A program made the position numbers and the translations under genes. A stretch of DNA of 64,000 nucleotides from Acrasis kona (lineage: Eukaryota > Heterolobosea > Eutetramitea > Acrasida > Acrasidae), in NCBI GenBank assembly GCA_026419775.2, contig JAOPGA020000683.1, forward strand, positions 62,001 to 126,000, read 5' to 3'. How positions within the stretch are numbered: position 1 is the stretch's first letter; each line of letters starts with the position of its first letter. Shown here in pieces: positions 41,474 through 52,083 of the stretch. The notes under the pieces were generated by a model that made no database searches, had not been told where the DNA came from, and saw only the letters and a list, made by a program, of their open reading frames with translations.

Positions 41474-42932
41474 ATGGTGAGAAAACAATTCAACTTGAAA
41501 ATGTTTTTAAGTCAACAGGATACTGCCTACGTGATCTTTTCATTTCTTGGAGACGTTAATAAATTGCGGCTCTTAAGTAAAGATATCAAAACAACAGTCG
41601 ATGAATCGTTTTACTGGATTGATAGGCTCAATTATTTTGAATCCGAGGGCCTGTATAATTATAACGAAAAGTGTAAATCAATAGATTATACTTTTGAAAC
41701 AATAAACTGTTGTGGCAGACACCTTGATCATTTGAATAACAATAGAAGTCTGTATTGCGTGCTAAACAAGAATGTTCAAGTAAAAAAGAATGCTCAAGTA
41801 AAAAAGAATGTTCAAGTAAAAAAGAATGTTCAAGTAAAAAAGAATGTTCAAGTAAAAAAGAATGTTCTAGTAAAAAAGAATGTTCAAGTAAAAAAGAATG
41901 TTAACAAATTCGTCAAAACCTGTGTTAAATGCTGTTTATGCAGTAGTTCAGAAAAAAGTTATGGTTTTTATTCATATACCATAATTCTACCTACTTTGCG
42001 CGGCGCAAAAAAAGCAAAAGTAGAGTTGTGTAAGTCTTGCAAGACACGTTTTGTTCCTGCAAAAAATCTGCTCCTATTTGATTTTAGTAATGTTATACTC
42101 TGGAGAGACTCTATTAAAAATGTTTATATCGATATAAAGCAAGCCAGGGCATTGGCAAGGTATGATGAGAATAGACGTAAATCAATGAATAGTATTGAAG
42201 ATAATTATAAGAAGTCATTATTCCAAATGAGGGACAACATTGAAAATGTTATACAGTTTATGAAGAAGGAACTTGGAGAAGACGACAAAGGCCAAGTGCT
42301 ATTAATTGCGTGCATGGCCGATGTATACAAAATATGTTTGGACACGCACACTGATGAGGATAGGAAGAAGAAGCTACAGTTACTGATTGAGAGCATCAAT
42401 ACTGAGGAAGCTCATTGTTTGATATTACCGAATATCACAAAAGCCAAACCTGATAATGATACTGACAAAGGGCTGACTGAGTTAATAGAATTTTTAAGCT
42501 GCATGTAAGTCTAAATTTGTAAAGTCCTGACTCGTTAGTGGAATGAAGTTTGAATCAATACCATTTTCCTTTTGGGATGATTACATTGATAACAAAGATC
42601 TGGTTGGTAAATTTGCAACCTTACATAAAGTGATTCAAGAAAGCTTCGCATTGTCAGAACTAGTAGATGAACCAACTTTAAAACCATTATATATAGAACT
42701 GATCAAAAAAAATCTTACCTTTTGCGTCAATTCATTACGTCAGTACTCGGTTGTCGAAAAAAAATGCGAATGTGATTACGTAGCTATGGACTTCGGACAT
42801 TTGTTTATATACTTCAAGTCTAAACTCAAGTTTAGCTTGTTTAGACGGTATTTGCTTGGACAAATACTATTTGACGTCAATTATTTTGGATCTGAAGAAG
42901 GAAGAAAATCAAAAAGAACAAGAATTATTTGA
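41474..42932 (+). CDS. F-box-like protein with Cys-rich segment and 6-aa tandem repeat (two exons)
   Basis: Exons 41474-42504 and 42539-42932, intron 34 bp (GTAAGT, branch CCTGAC); 1425 nt, 474 aa. Residues 10-35 (LSQQDTAYVIFSFLGDVNKLRLLSK) resemble an F-box helix pair, the module that docks substrates to SCF ubiquitin ligases. Residues ~98-142 are eight copies of N-V-Q-V-K-K. Then come CVKCCLC and LCKSCKTRF, a probable zinc-binding site, and a helical C-terminal half. A homologous pattern is not recognised beyond this. Without the intron the second exon would look like a separate gene. Confidence 0.65.
41768..41903 (+). repeat. 18-bp minisatellite in the F-box-like gene
   Basis: About seven and a half tandem copies of AAGAATGTTCAAGTAAAA, in frame, with single-base variants (GCT for GTT in the second copy, CTA for CAA in a later one). 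Near-perfect identity implies recent slippage. Confidence 0.9.
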
Positions 42933-43219
42933 TCTAATAAAAGAGTTGTTATAACAAAAACTATGATTTGAAAGAAGCTATAATTTATTAATAATTCAAT
43001 GACATACTAGCATTTTTTCAAATAGAAGAACAGCGTAGTGCAGGTATATACCAGTCTCTTCAGCACTTCTTAATACCTTTCCTGACTGCAATCCTACTAT
43101 ATCTCACCACCACTGGTGGAGGACTATAACAGCATCCATGGATGCTTGCGATAATGCAACGGTGTTTTGCATACGACATCAATTGTAATGTGGGTCAACG
43201 ACTTTGAAAAATCAGCCAA

Positions 43220-43561
43220 ATGGTTATCTTAGAGGACTCTGCCGATATGGAATTGTCCCCAGGGGACATGAAGGAACTAATCAAAGGGGATCACAACTAT
43301 TCGGATGGGAAAAATATTGGAGATATTCTGATCTCACACATGTTCCTCCTTGGCCTCGAAAAACAAGAAAACAAGGACAAGTTAGAAGGTGAAGTCGAAA
43401 GTCCTGGAAGAAAAGCTCATCAGGTAATCCGAGTCGTACTCAGAACTAGATACATCAAAACATTGCTACAACTGATACTACTCAACTACAACAATAAAAT
43501 TAATTCTTCTTTTATCATTACACAAGTCCAACACTTCTTTTTACTTCTTCTTCATTCTTGA
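43220..43561 (+). CDS. Hypothetical acidic protein, uncertain
   Basis: ATG 43220 gives a 113-codon frame whose first ~75 residues are acidic and protein-like (MVILEDSADMELSPGDMKEL) and whose remainder is hydrophobic and low-complexity. A GTAATC donor-like site after KAHQ suggests the real reading changes there. The 3' end overlaps the opposite-strand RGS gene by 44 bp. No family. Confidence 0.3.
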   Translation: MVILEDSADMELSPGDMKELIKGDHNYSDGKNIGDILISHMFLLGLEKQENKDKLEGEVESPGRKAHQVIRVVLRTRYIKTLLQLILLNYNNKINSSFIITQVQHFFLLLLHS

Positions 43562-46373
43562 AAATGGAAAGAACCTCTTTGTACCCATTTGTATTCCTGA
43601 ATCGCTCGAATGTATCCATTACATTCATTTTTGTAACCTGCAGTATTCTGTTTAGTGCTGCTTTTCTTTGCTCTTGTGTAGAATTTGATTGGAGTGAAGA
43701 GGTGAAAAGTTTAAGAGCATCCGATGGTATGTTTAGTTGCAAAGGTGCACTTTTATCAATAAACTCCTGTTCAAAGTGTTTTAGCTGTTCGCTGCTAATT
43801 TCATTTTCTGATATCAATTTTTGAAGCTCTAGTAGACCAAGTAAGTTTTCGAGACTGAACTCATTTACGCAGTATTTGTGGAAAAATATTCTTGTACTGT
43901 CTTGATGCAGCATCGCCTCTAGAAAATCAAATTTCTTTGGACTTTGAATGCTGCTTTCGTCAACAATAAGCACAGCTTGTTTTCCTATCCTACTTCTTAA
44001 GTAATCAACTACACATGATATTATAACAGTACCACCAGAGTATAATATAACAAGCAAGAAGAATATCTCAACCAATATATAATAAGTTTGAAAACGATAA
44101 AAGTAACCTATAATTCCAAACAAGATTATAGGAATCAAAATAATCGCATCTGCCCTAAAGTGTAACGGATCATTTGTGATCAAAACTTTTTTCAAATCTC
44201 CTTTGTTTTGGATCATTTCACTAATAAAATCAAACAAAGCCATGATCGCTGCAAGAACTCCCAGTACAGTACATATAGCGAAGAAAGAGTACAACACAAT
44301 AGATGTTGACTTAATCCTGATAGAATAATCAACAAAATTGGAGAAAGAGTACATTAAAAGTGCGTATGCGTACGAAACTAGAAATAAAATAATGGTAGAA
44401 ACAATGAACAAGATTTGGTTTGTCATCAGTCGAACAAAAATGCTTCTTTTTCCTGTATTTGACATCTGCTTGTACATGACCCTCAGCGAATAATATCTTA
44501 TTGATTGAATAAGAATGCTGTAGCAAAAGCAAAGTAGAGTAGTGAGACTGCAGGAGCGAATAATCTCAGTGACATAAGAAGCATCCACATTTCCTGCCGC
44601 TAATAGTACTGTAAAGTCGATAGAAAGTGTCACAACAAAAAACAATCCAATGTAAGGCACAAATCCTCTGGAGGCCACTCTACGATACTTTCTTAAAATA
44701 ATCAAGCAAGTCAACACAACAAAAACAAGAATAGAATTACAACAAAAAACAACAGAAACAAATATCGGGTATGGGTGTGGGGGTATAAAATATGAGTTCC
44801 ATACTCCATCTCCAAAAAGATAAAATGTGAGTGGATTACCTCCAAAGTTCATACCTCTCATGTATTGTATACAACTGGAATCGATTGTGCAATTGTTACA
44901 AGTAATAAACTGCCTCACCAATTCTGCACCGCACGTCGTATTTAGGGTGCTAACGTTATATGATGAATAAGAAATGCAATCGCCCATTGTCTGGGGCATG
45001 ATGTATATTCTGCTATTCTTAAATTGCGAAGAGAACCATTTCGCTCCAGCAACATTAGATTGCGGATCGAGATCTCCATTTAATATCAATACAGGTGCTG
45101 TGAAATTTACAGACACCTGAAAACGGTACTGGCTGCGATTCGGAAATATCCATTTATTATCTTTCATTATCGAGCCGCTGACATAATTTGTGCGTTGATC
45201 GCTGGCTCCACTTTTGAATGTAGATTGTGCAATGTTAACATCAATCAATTCGGATATCAAAACGCTATTTGTAACCGCTCCCGTGTGAACTTGTGTTGTC
45301 TTGTTGATGTAGGAAAGTAACAAACCAGGCGGACTATTATATTCGCTATCTGTAAAGGAGAAGTACGATTTCAGGTTGCCATAACTATTGTAATCGCATT
45401 TGTCAATCAAAGAGAGCAAACCTAAAAATTTCGGTCTCAACGTATCGTCGAACAATGAGGCAAGGGACAGGTACTTGAAATTGTGCTCTTCGCCACTCTG
45501 AAAGTGTCCACATATTGACAAAAACTGGTTTATCAAAAAATGGGAGTAAGCAACAAGGGATGGTGTGTTTGTATTTTTCTGATATTCAGGTAACCTGCTG
45601 CTATCGAATATACTCAAAATCTTAGACGCAACGTCCTCGCGATTCAAATCCCACTCCGAAGCGTTTGTATGAGGTCTATAATTATTAATTTGGAAAAATG
45701 TTTATTTACCCCCATGCAGAATCAAACACCACTGAATCACAAAGCATAGAATCTATAGTTAATGCCCTGTTGATAATGTAACTTCCAAAACTACGTCCAT
45801 AAAGTGTGACTGGAGCATTAACTTGATTATTCTTGATGTAGTTTGTGAGAGACATCAGATCTAATGCCATGTTGTCCACGCTGATCCAAGACAGGTTTTT
45901 AACGGAGCATGATGACGCCATACGATTCAATATATCGTAATTACTACAAAGAAACGGGTCTGTAAGTGATGTAGGTGTGGTGCCTCTAATAGAGGGCATA
46001 TATACGTTGTGGGTACCGTTCATTGTTTTGTAAAGTTGATATCCTACAACTTCGATTGCTTCTCCACTTACTCCCTACATTTTGTTAATGAAACATCTTT
46101 TTAAAGACATACAATATAGGCCTCTCCTATAAGAATGATATTGCCTAAGGGCGATGGTGACATGTACGCTTTAATCCTGTTTGAAAAGTAATCTGTTATG
46201 TCTTCGTAATTATAGGGGTACAAAGCTGCTCCACACTTTGATACAACATCCTCGGTTTGGTATGTATTCTTGTAGGCCAAATTATTGAATGTTGGACAGT
46301 CTGTCCATGTGATATTGAGTTGTGCGTCAACCAGTAACGCAGCAAGAAGCATAACATAGATAGTTTTCATCAT
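43518..46373 (-). CDS. Alpha/beta-hydrolase - seven-TM - RGS fusion protein (927 aa, three exons)
   Basis: Exons 46373-46113, 46074-45710 and 45675-43518; introns are 38 and 34 bp; sum 2784 nt. A signal peptide (MMKTIYVMLLAALLVDAQ) starts a ~500-residue ectodomain with the layout of tripeptidyl-peptidase/proline-iminopeptidase type alpha/beta hydrolases: nucleophile elbow LYGRSFGS (Ser ~182), and a late acid-residue strand APVLILNGDLDPQSN. The expected catalytic His after it (usually GH) is replaced by MPQTMGDC, so the enzyme may be inactive and used for binding. Then about seven hydrophobic helices (~513-760) and a cytosolic RGS domain (~785-905, FLEAMLHQDSTRIFFHKYCV). RGS domains speed GTP hydrolysis on G-alpha. 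It looks like a receptor whose ligand domain is a hydrolase and whose output acts directly on G-proteins. Confidence 0.88.
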
Positions 46374-47007
46374 TTTATGTCTGTGTGAGCAGGATAAAAT
46401 TAAATGAGTGGAGAAATGGATAGCCGGTAGACACCTGATTTCAATAAAACGCAGACGTCAACCTTAATAGTACTTTTAAATTAGATTTAATTAGGAACAA
46501 GACATTTAAAGTAATATTCGTCAAATGCATATTAACCACAAAAAAAGTGTATAGCCAAACTGTTTGAAGTGAATTAATCAATAAGCTCAAAAAAATACCA
46601 GGTTGACGAACTGGCGGAGTTTTCAACCAAAAAGAATGACCTAATACCCTGGGTCATGACTTTGAGAGATTTTTACAGCAAACAGCAATGCATCCAACAC
46701 GTTTGTAGAGGACCTTACTGAGATTAACTACTTTGATACAGGTTACAAACCAACGATAAAAATCCATCACAACAATTGCAGGTACTTGTCACAGATGTGG
46801 ATTTCCACTTTATAGAACATTTTGCGCACAAACACAACGCAACGGAAACACAAATAAATACCAGTATCCTTCCATTGCATCCAGAGGACAAACAAAAAAA
46901 TTGTAAAAGTTTAATTAAAAACCTCCCAAAGCCATGTCATGTACCATATTGATGCCGCTACTAACAATTCTCTATAAAGAAAGCAATAAACTTTATTAAA
47001 TAACCAA
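46374..47007. other. Intergenic region with possible coding debris
   Basis: On the plus strand around 46770-46955 one frame reads like protein (LQVLVTDVDFHFIEHFAHKH) with a splice-acceptor-like site upstream, but no ATG-bearing exon can be joined in phase. Likely a decayed fragment or an unresolved small gene. Confidence 0.3.
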
Positions 47008-47938
47008 TTATGTTGCTACGTTGTGAGGACCTACTCTTCGATAGTCACTCCATATTCTCTTTTTAAACAGGGAATCACTTGAATAAATTAACTCTATCTT
47101 TGAAAATAAATTTTTGCCGTTTGGTTTCTTCGTGTCTTTGAACATGAAACACATGTCTTCACAATCCAACTTTATCAGGTATTCATACTTGTGCTTTTGC
47201 TCTTGTATCTGTTGCTGCTGACCACCCGCACTCTGAGATCCACCACCCACTACAATAACATGTTGAGTACTTTTGTAGTGTTGTGAGACTTGCTCGTACA
47301 GAGGAAACGAAATTTTTGTCCTCTTCGCTTCTGGAAGAACAAAAGATACTAATAAAACCTTTTCGAGCTTATTATACGATTTAAGTGATGCTCTATAAAG
47401 CTTTGCTCGTTTTGATGAAATGAATATCTCCATTTCTTTATTATCCGAGTTCTGCTCTTCGTTTGATTCTTCGTCATCCGAGTGCTCCATTTCTTGATTA
47501 TCCGACTCGAATCTCCCTCGAATGACAAATTCCGGTCGTCACGAGTTGTGGTGATGTACTATTCTTGCTTTTGGTGTTTACTTCAATCGCAATCTTTTCG
47601 CCACATGCAAGGTTTATCGCGAGCATTTCCAAGACTGATTTTCCCCTTTTTCTCATCCAGGCTGTTTTTGATTTCATAGATGGTCCTCGAAACCGATCTT
47701 GGTCTGCCAACGAGCCGTTGCATGATTTCCGAATCATTGAAAAGATCTTCACAGCCACTCGCGTCGATTTTGTTATAAAGTGCTGCCTGTGCTGATTCGA
47801 TATCGTGACAATTAAAGTTCGTTTTGATCCCAACGTCGTTACCGATTTCTCATTTCGTTTTAATTCTTGAAACTTCTTTATCGACCTTTCTTGAACAAGC
47901 ACCGGAAAGCAAACATCATCTCTGTTAAAAGCGCCCAT
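47008..47938 (-). CDS. Hypothetical nuclear-type protein, two frames needing an intron or frame correction
   Basis: ATG 47938 opens a basic 146-codon frame (RDDVCFPVLVQERSIKKFQE...), and a second frame (47490-47008) continues with an acidic Ser/Glu stretch and a Gln-rich segment (GGQQQQIQEQ). A 37-bp GT-AG segment (GTGACG...TTCGAG, about 47505-47541) would join them in phase, but its ends are weak. Alternatively a one-base shift after SPQLVT gives PEFVIRGRFESDNQE, which reads naturally onward. The composition (basic domain, then NSTSPQLVT, then acidic tail) is like a DNA-binding protein and loosely like the 17-18 kb gene. Unknown family. Confidence 0.45.
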
Positions 47939-48200
47939 TATTTCTTTCTGTAGTCAAGTTATTTTTTACAACATTTTAAAATCATTGTAAAACGCGATCA
48001 AGTCACTTTGATCATGAGTGCAGGCAAGTTCAAGTTAAAGAAGCACTGCGCCAGCCCAAAAGTATAGCTATAGATATATTACGAAGCACTTATAGAGAAG
48101 CCAACTGGAAAAAATGAACCAAAACAAAAGCAATTGTATCTGTTCAAGTTAAGTTTTGTAGAATGCAGTATAAACAACTAATTAGAGAATGATGCTTTAT

Positions 48201-48887
48201 TTAAAAGTCCTTTAGGGCGCAGTATAAATACATACCAGCGTCGGTCAAAGACTCTTCATTGTAGTATTGCAACAAGTCCTTCTTCCAAATCTTCCATGAG
48301 TTTCCGTCAACTAGTGGTGGAATCTCAACAACGTTCTTCAAACTGATTGGGGTACCTGACTCGTAGTGGTTTGCGACCCATCCAACGTTGTTGTAGATAC
48401 CGTTGGTTTTGGTGTCCAACAAGCACTCGCACAAGGCATCAGATACTGGGCTGCTTGATGCGATTCTTTGGTAGTATGGTTGAATGTGTAGCCACAAGTC
48501 CCACATGTGGAACACGTGGACGATTCTTTCCGCTGGTGACCAATGGTGACCAAGACCATCATCGTGGGTTCCAACGTTGGTCAAAACACGGTCGATCATG
48601 TTCATGGTGAAGTCAAAGAAGTCATTACCGACTGGGTCTTCTGGTGCGAATGCAACAACCTTGTCTCCGTTGTGTAGGTTTTGGTTTACTGTTGGGATCT
48701 TGTTGTTTGCAGTGGCGCGTGGGTTGAATAAGCGCAATCCTTGCACGGTCATAGAGTGGATTGCGTGAGCAATGGTCTCATTGAAGATTGGTGATAGGTT
48801 TGATTGTTTGTAGAGTGCTGGGCAGTTGTTAGCGTGTGCTACTGCAGCAATCACAGCAATGATGGCAAGCAAGAAAGTTTTCATCAT
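48201..48887 (-). CDS. Secreted His/Trp-rich protein, function unknown
   Basis: 228 aa with a clear signal peptide (MMKTFLLAIIAVIAAVAHAN). The mature protein contains a dense His/Trp segment (HDDGLGHHWSPAERIVHVFH, then MWDLWLHIQPYY) that could bind metal. Cys residues (CPALYK at the N-terminus, CECLL, YLYCAL) suggest disulphides. GC at third positions is higher than in neighbours, consistent with strong expression. I do not recognise the family. Confidence 0.7.
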   Translation of the reverse strand: MMKTFLLAIIAVIAAVAHANNCPALYKQSNLSPIFNETIAHAIHSMTVQGLRLFNPRATANNKIPTVNQNLHNGDKVVAFAPEDPVGNDFFDFTMNMIDRVLTNVGTHDDGLGHHWSPAERIVHVFHMWDLWLHIQPYYQRIASSSPVSDALCECLLDTKTNGIYNNVGWVANHYESGTPISLKNVVEIPPLVDGNSWKIWKKDLLQYYNEESLTDAGMYLYCALKDF

Positions 48888-49208
48888 TTGTTATGAATTG
48901 TTTCTTGGAATTTCTGACATTTTATACCCAAAATTAGTAGGTGATCGCCGAAAAAAACTCCCCATCCACTCATCAACCACTCAACCTTTCTGAGATTTCA
49001 GATTACAACCGATCGGGAAATCATGTAGCAAGGAATAAATAATTTTTCAATTCATCGTCTCTTTTTTGGAAAAAATTACTTTTTTTATTACAAAACTTCA
49101 TCACACACGTAGTTGTTCCTTTTATTTTGACACAACCTATCACGTCGTGCCACCCCAAAGTATTTCGTAGTTTGGTTGCCGCTATGTGTGTATTATGTTA
49201 CAACTACA
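48888..49208. other. Intergenic region
   Basis: No gene seen. Contains the presumed promoter of the secreted His/Trp-rich protein (minus strand). Confidence 0.4.
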
Positions 49209-50867
49209 TCATGTTGAATAACTAAACTCCCTCCTTGGCACACAATACTCTGCTATTATTAGTCCGATAACAACAGAAACTGGTATAGTAACTAATTGAA
49301 CTAGATATGATCCAGTTTGATCAAAACCCCCAGTCAATACATCTCTTATACCCAACCCAGTTAATGCACTGGGTAGTATCAAATACCACGAGCAGACTGT
49401 TATCATCAAGCTCGGTCTCTTTGTTAAATAACCATAAATATTTGACACCAATCCAAGAATAAACGCAGATATCAAATTACCCGCTGCTAGTCCCATATAA
49501 ACTCGCAGATAATTTGCACCAGCATACGCAATATATGCATTAATACACACAAGACCATAGGCTACAAAATAAAGAGGTAATTTAAACTGTATGCTCAAAG
49601 GACCAAAGACCAAAGGAACACAAATCAACCTGATCCAGAAAGGATAAGTAATATCGTTTGCAGAGTTATCAACAGCATACCAATCTACATACTGCATCAG
49701 GACACTGTGAACAGCATAAGCAACAAAAGCACCAAAACAAAGCTTTACAATAATTACAAACGAACCTGCCAATCTAGTGACACCTGCTTGTAATCGACCA
49801 GCATTCAACTCACCTGCGGCAATTGTAAGAGGCAATCCAGGTATCAACAAAATAACAGAAGGTAACAAAATCATCGTAGGATCTACTAATTCGCTCCTTT
49901 TCGCACCATAAAAAATACATCGAGCACAAACACCCATCAACATTGCACAAAAAGACCCTAACGGAAATCCTACATAATTCAACAACGGACTCTTTTGTCT
50001 CAAAAAATTAATCAAAGAAACAACAAGCGCAGTGGGCGGAACAAAAATAATTTCCGGCCAAGTACAATTCAAAAGAATAGAAAAAGAAAAACCAAAAATA
50101 ACAGGTATCATGACGGAAAGAAGAGAATTTGGAAAAAGAGATTTTTGTTTTACAATGCTAATTACCTTCTCGTTTGCTTCCGAAGCACTCGAGTCATCTT
50201 TAGAAACCAAGTTTCTACATAACTGGTCAACTCTGTCCAACTTGTCCAAGTTGATTGCAGAATTTGTAATGTGAAAAAAATGTGTCGTGCTATGATCTGA
50301 CGATATGCACGAGTGGTCGTTGGTATTAGGAACGACACCAAAACTAAACCAAATTACATTTGGATAAGCAATGAAGGATGCGGTAATGCCGTAATAGTTA
50401 CTTATCGTGGATAAATTGTGCTCGATGTGATGTACGGGCACTCCATATGTGCCCATGGCATATCCCAAATCAATAAGTAACATTTTGACGTCGCTTTTTT
50501 CTTCGGGCGTCATTAAAGTGTATTGTTTTTTCGAACATTTTAATTGTCGATTTTTCCGATTTTTTAGCCATTGTGTGAATTTTGTAACTGTTTTGTTGTT
50601 CTTTGTATTGGTTTGTTTTGATTGTAGTGGTTTTTGGTTGTTGATTTGTTCGCTGGGTAGTTTGATGATGATTTCGTTACTGTTACTTGATTCTGCAGCT
50701 ATGTTTTCTGGACTGCTGCTTGCTATTTTTCTTTCTGTTACCACGTTTTCATCATTTTGTGATGTGGATGGATTTGTTGGGGTTAAAGGTTCGCTGTCGT
50801 CGTCGTTATGATCATCGGACATGTTTATGTGGACTTCCTGAGGGGATGTATGCTCATTCAACACCAT
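49209..50867 (-). CDS. ThrE-family (DUF1212) amino-acid exporter-like membrane protein
   Basis: 552 aa. Residues ~1-105 are a disordered Ser/Asn-rich tail. The conserved ThrE cytosolic part follows (LLIDLGYAMGTYGVPVHHIE, then a Ser-Asp-His loop and LDKLDRVDQLCRNLV), then about ten hydrophobic helices (VMIPVIFGFSFSILL through IPVSVVIGLIIAEY), including the family segment LLIPGLPLTIAAGELNAG. Bacterial ThrE exports threonine and serine; the yeast homologue Prm10 is uncharacterised. The gene may start at the second Met (50822), which would avoid overlap with the plus-strand frame at 50846. Confidence 0.88.
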   Translation of the reverse strand: MVLNEHTSPQEVHINMSDDHNDDDSEPLTPTNPSTSQNDENVVTERKIASSSPENIAAESSNSNEIIIKLPSEQINNQKPLQSKQTNTKNNKTVTKFTQWLKNRKNRQLKCSKKQYTLMTPEEKSDVKMLLIDLGYAMGTYGVPVHHIEHNLSTISNYYGITASFIAYPNVIWFSFGVVPNTNDHSCISSDHSTTHFFHITNSAINLDKLDRVDQLCRNLVSKDDSSASEANEKVISIVKQKSLFPNSLLSVMIPVIFGFSFSILLNCTWPEIIFVPPTALVVSLINFLRQKSPLLNYVGFPLGSFCAMLMGVCARCIFYGAKRSELVDPTMILLPSVILLIPGLPLTIAAGELNAGRLQAGVTRLAGSFVIIVKLCFGAFVAYAVHSVLMQYVDWYAVDNSANDITYPFWIRLICVPLVFGPLSIQFKLPLYFVAYGLVCINAYIAYAGANYLRVYMGLAAGNLISAFILGLVSNIYGYLTKRPSLMITVCSWYLILPSALTGLGIRDVLTGGFDQTGSYLVQLVTIPVSVVIGLIIAEYCVPRREFSYST

Positions 50868-51100
50868 TTGTGTTGATTGTTTGTTTGTTGTTACAACAAA
50901 ATCAAATCGAGAACTTCACAGAGTTTCTTTCGAATCCAGGATTCGAATTTCAAGCCGCCATTAATACTTACCCACACCATCCGGAAGATTCAAGAACACT
51001 ATTCGCGCTAATGGAATATATCCTCTCAGAGGTTTTGTTGATTAAATATCAATACCAAATTTCATTAGGCCAACACACCTCCACCTTTACTTCAAATTGA
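50846..51100 (+). CDS. Possible short gene divergent from the ThrE gene
   Basis: ATG 50846 opens an 84-codon frame with an initial hydrophobic stretch (MYAHSTPFVLIVCLLL) and a protein-like remainder (NFTEFLSNPGFEFQAAI, then ALMEYILSEVLLI). It overlaps the extreme 5' end of the ThrE frame on the other strand. No homology recognised. Confidence 0.3.
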   Translation: MYAHSTPFVLIVCLLLQQNQIENFTEFLSNPGFEFQAAINTYPHHPEDSRTLFALMEYILSEVLLIKYQYQISLGQHTSTFTSN

Positions 51101-51365
51101 ACTAAGCATCCTCATAATTTTAAGTCTTAAGTCACTAATATTCGTAAACCACTACAAATGTACAGCCACTCAAGCACAGGACCTGGCATATTTCATTTTA
51201 TGACCTCAGTGTTTGGGTAAAGTATTGTAATCAACGCCGGGTGATGTATCGAAACCGACTTTTCCATCAGGAGTAGTGTGGTGTAGCAACCGGAGAGGAA
51301 ATATTGTTTTATATTGTAATGTTGATGTCAGTCAAAACTCCTATTATTTTGAAACTGACAAGAAC

Positions 51366-52079
51366 ATGTTGACGAGGATTCTCATTTTGTTGTTCGTGAC
51401 AATGGCTCTAGCTGTCTACGCCAAGAACGACAAAAAGGCCCTTTTAATCATTGATGTGCAAAAAGACTTCTGTAAATCAGGTTCTTTGGAGGTCCCCAAC
51501 GCAGACGAAGTTGTTCCGATATTCAACAACTTGAGAAGTAGTGTAAAATGGGACTCCGTGATGCTCACCGCTGATTGGCACCCTGAGAAGCATGTCTCTT
51601 TTGCCAGCACGCATGAGGTTAAAGAGTTCACCGAAATCGTCCTACCAAATGGTTCAAAGCAAATGATGTGGCCAGATCACTGTGTGCAAAGAACCGATGG
51701 CGCTAAATTCCACAGCGACTTGGTAGTCAAGAAATCAGATGTTATTGTGCACAAGGGCACCAACCTAAATGTAGATTCATACAGCGGATTCTTTGACAAT
51801 GATGGAGAAAGCCAAACCGAACTTAATTTCAAGTTGCAGGAGAGAGGCATCAAGTCAGTTTACATAGGAGGACTTGCTCTAAACGTATGTGTTACATACA
51901 CTTGCCTCGATGCCGTCAAGCTTGGATTCAAAACACATTTAATCTTGGACGCAAGTCGTGGATTAGGAGACGCACAAAACAAAGCCGCCATAAAGAAGTT
52001 GAAAGCCGCCGGTGTTATTATCATTAATTCAAGAGACATTATAAGGTCATTCAGAGGATTGAAAAGTGCAAGCTCATAA
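51366..52079 (+). CDS. Nicotinamidase / isochorismatase-family hydrolase with signal peptide
   Basis: 237 aa starting at ATG 51366, preferred over an earlier frame because it begins a good signal peptide (MLTRILILLFVTMALAVYA). Motifs follow nicotinamidase: LLIIDVQKDFC (catalytic Asp), TADWHPEKHVSF (metal-binding Asp and His), MMWPDHCVQ, VHKGTN (catalytic Lys), SGFFDN and IGGLALNVCVTYTCLDA (catalytic Cys). The reaction is nicotinamide to nicotinic acid plus ammonia. The family is normally cytosolic in NAD salvage; secretion or vacuolar location suggests it acts on prey-derived or environmental nicotinamide (inference). Confidence 0.9.
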   Translation: MLTRILILLFVTMALAVYAKNDKKALLIIDVQKDFCKSGSLEVPNADEVVPIFNNLRSSVKWDSVMLTADWHPEKHVSFASTHEVKEFTEIVLPNGSKQMMWPDHCVQRTDGAKFHSDLVVKKSDVIVHKGTNLNVDSYSGFFDNDGESQTELNFKLQERGIKSVYIGGLALNVCVTYTCLDAVKLGFKTHLILDASRGLGDAQNKAAIKKLKAAGVIIINSRDIIRSFRGLKSASS

Positions 52080-52083
52080 TTAG

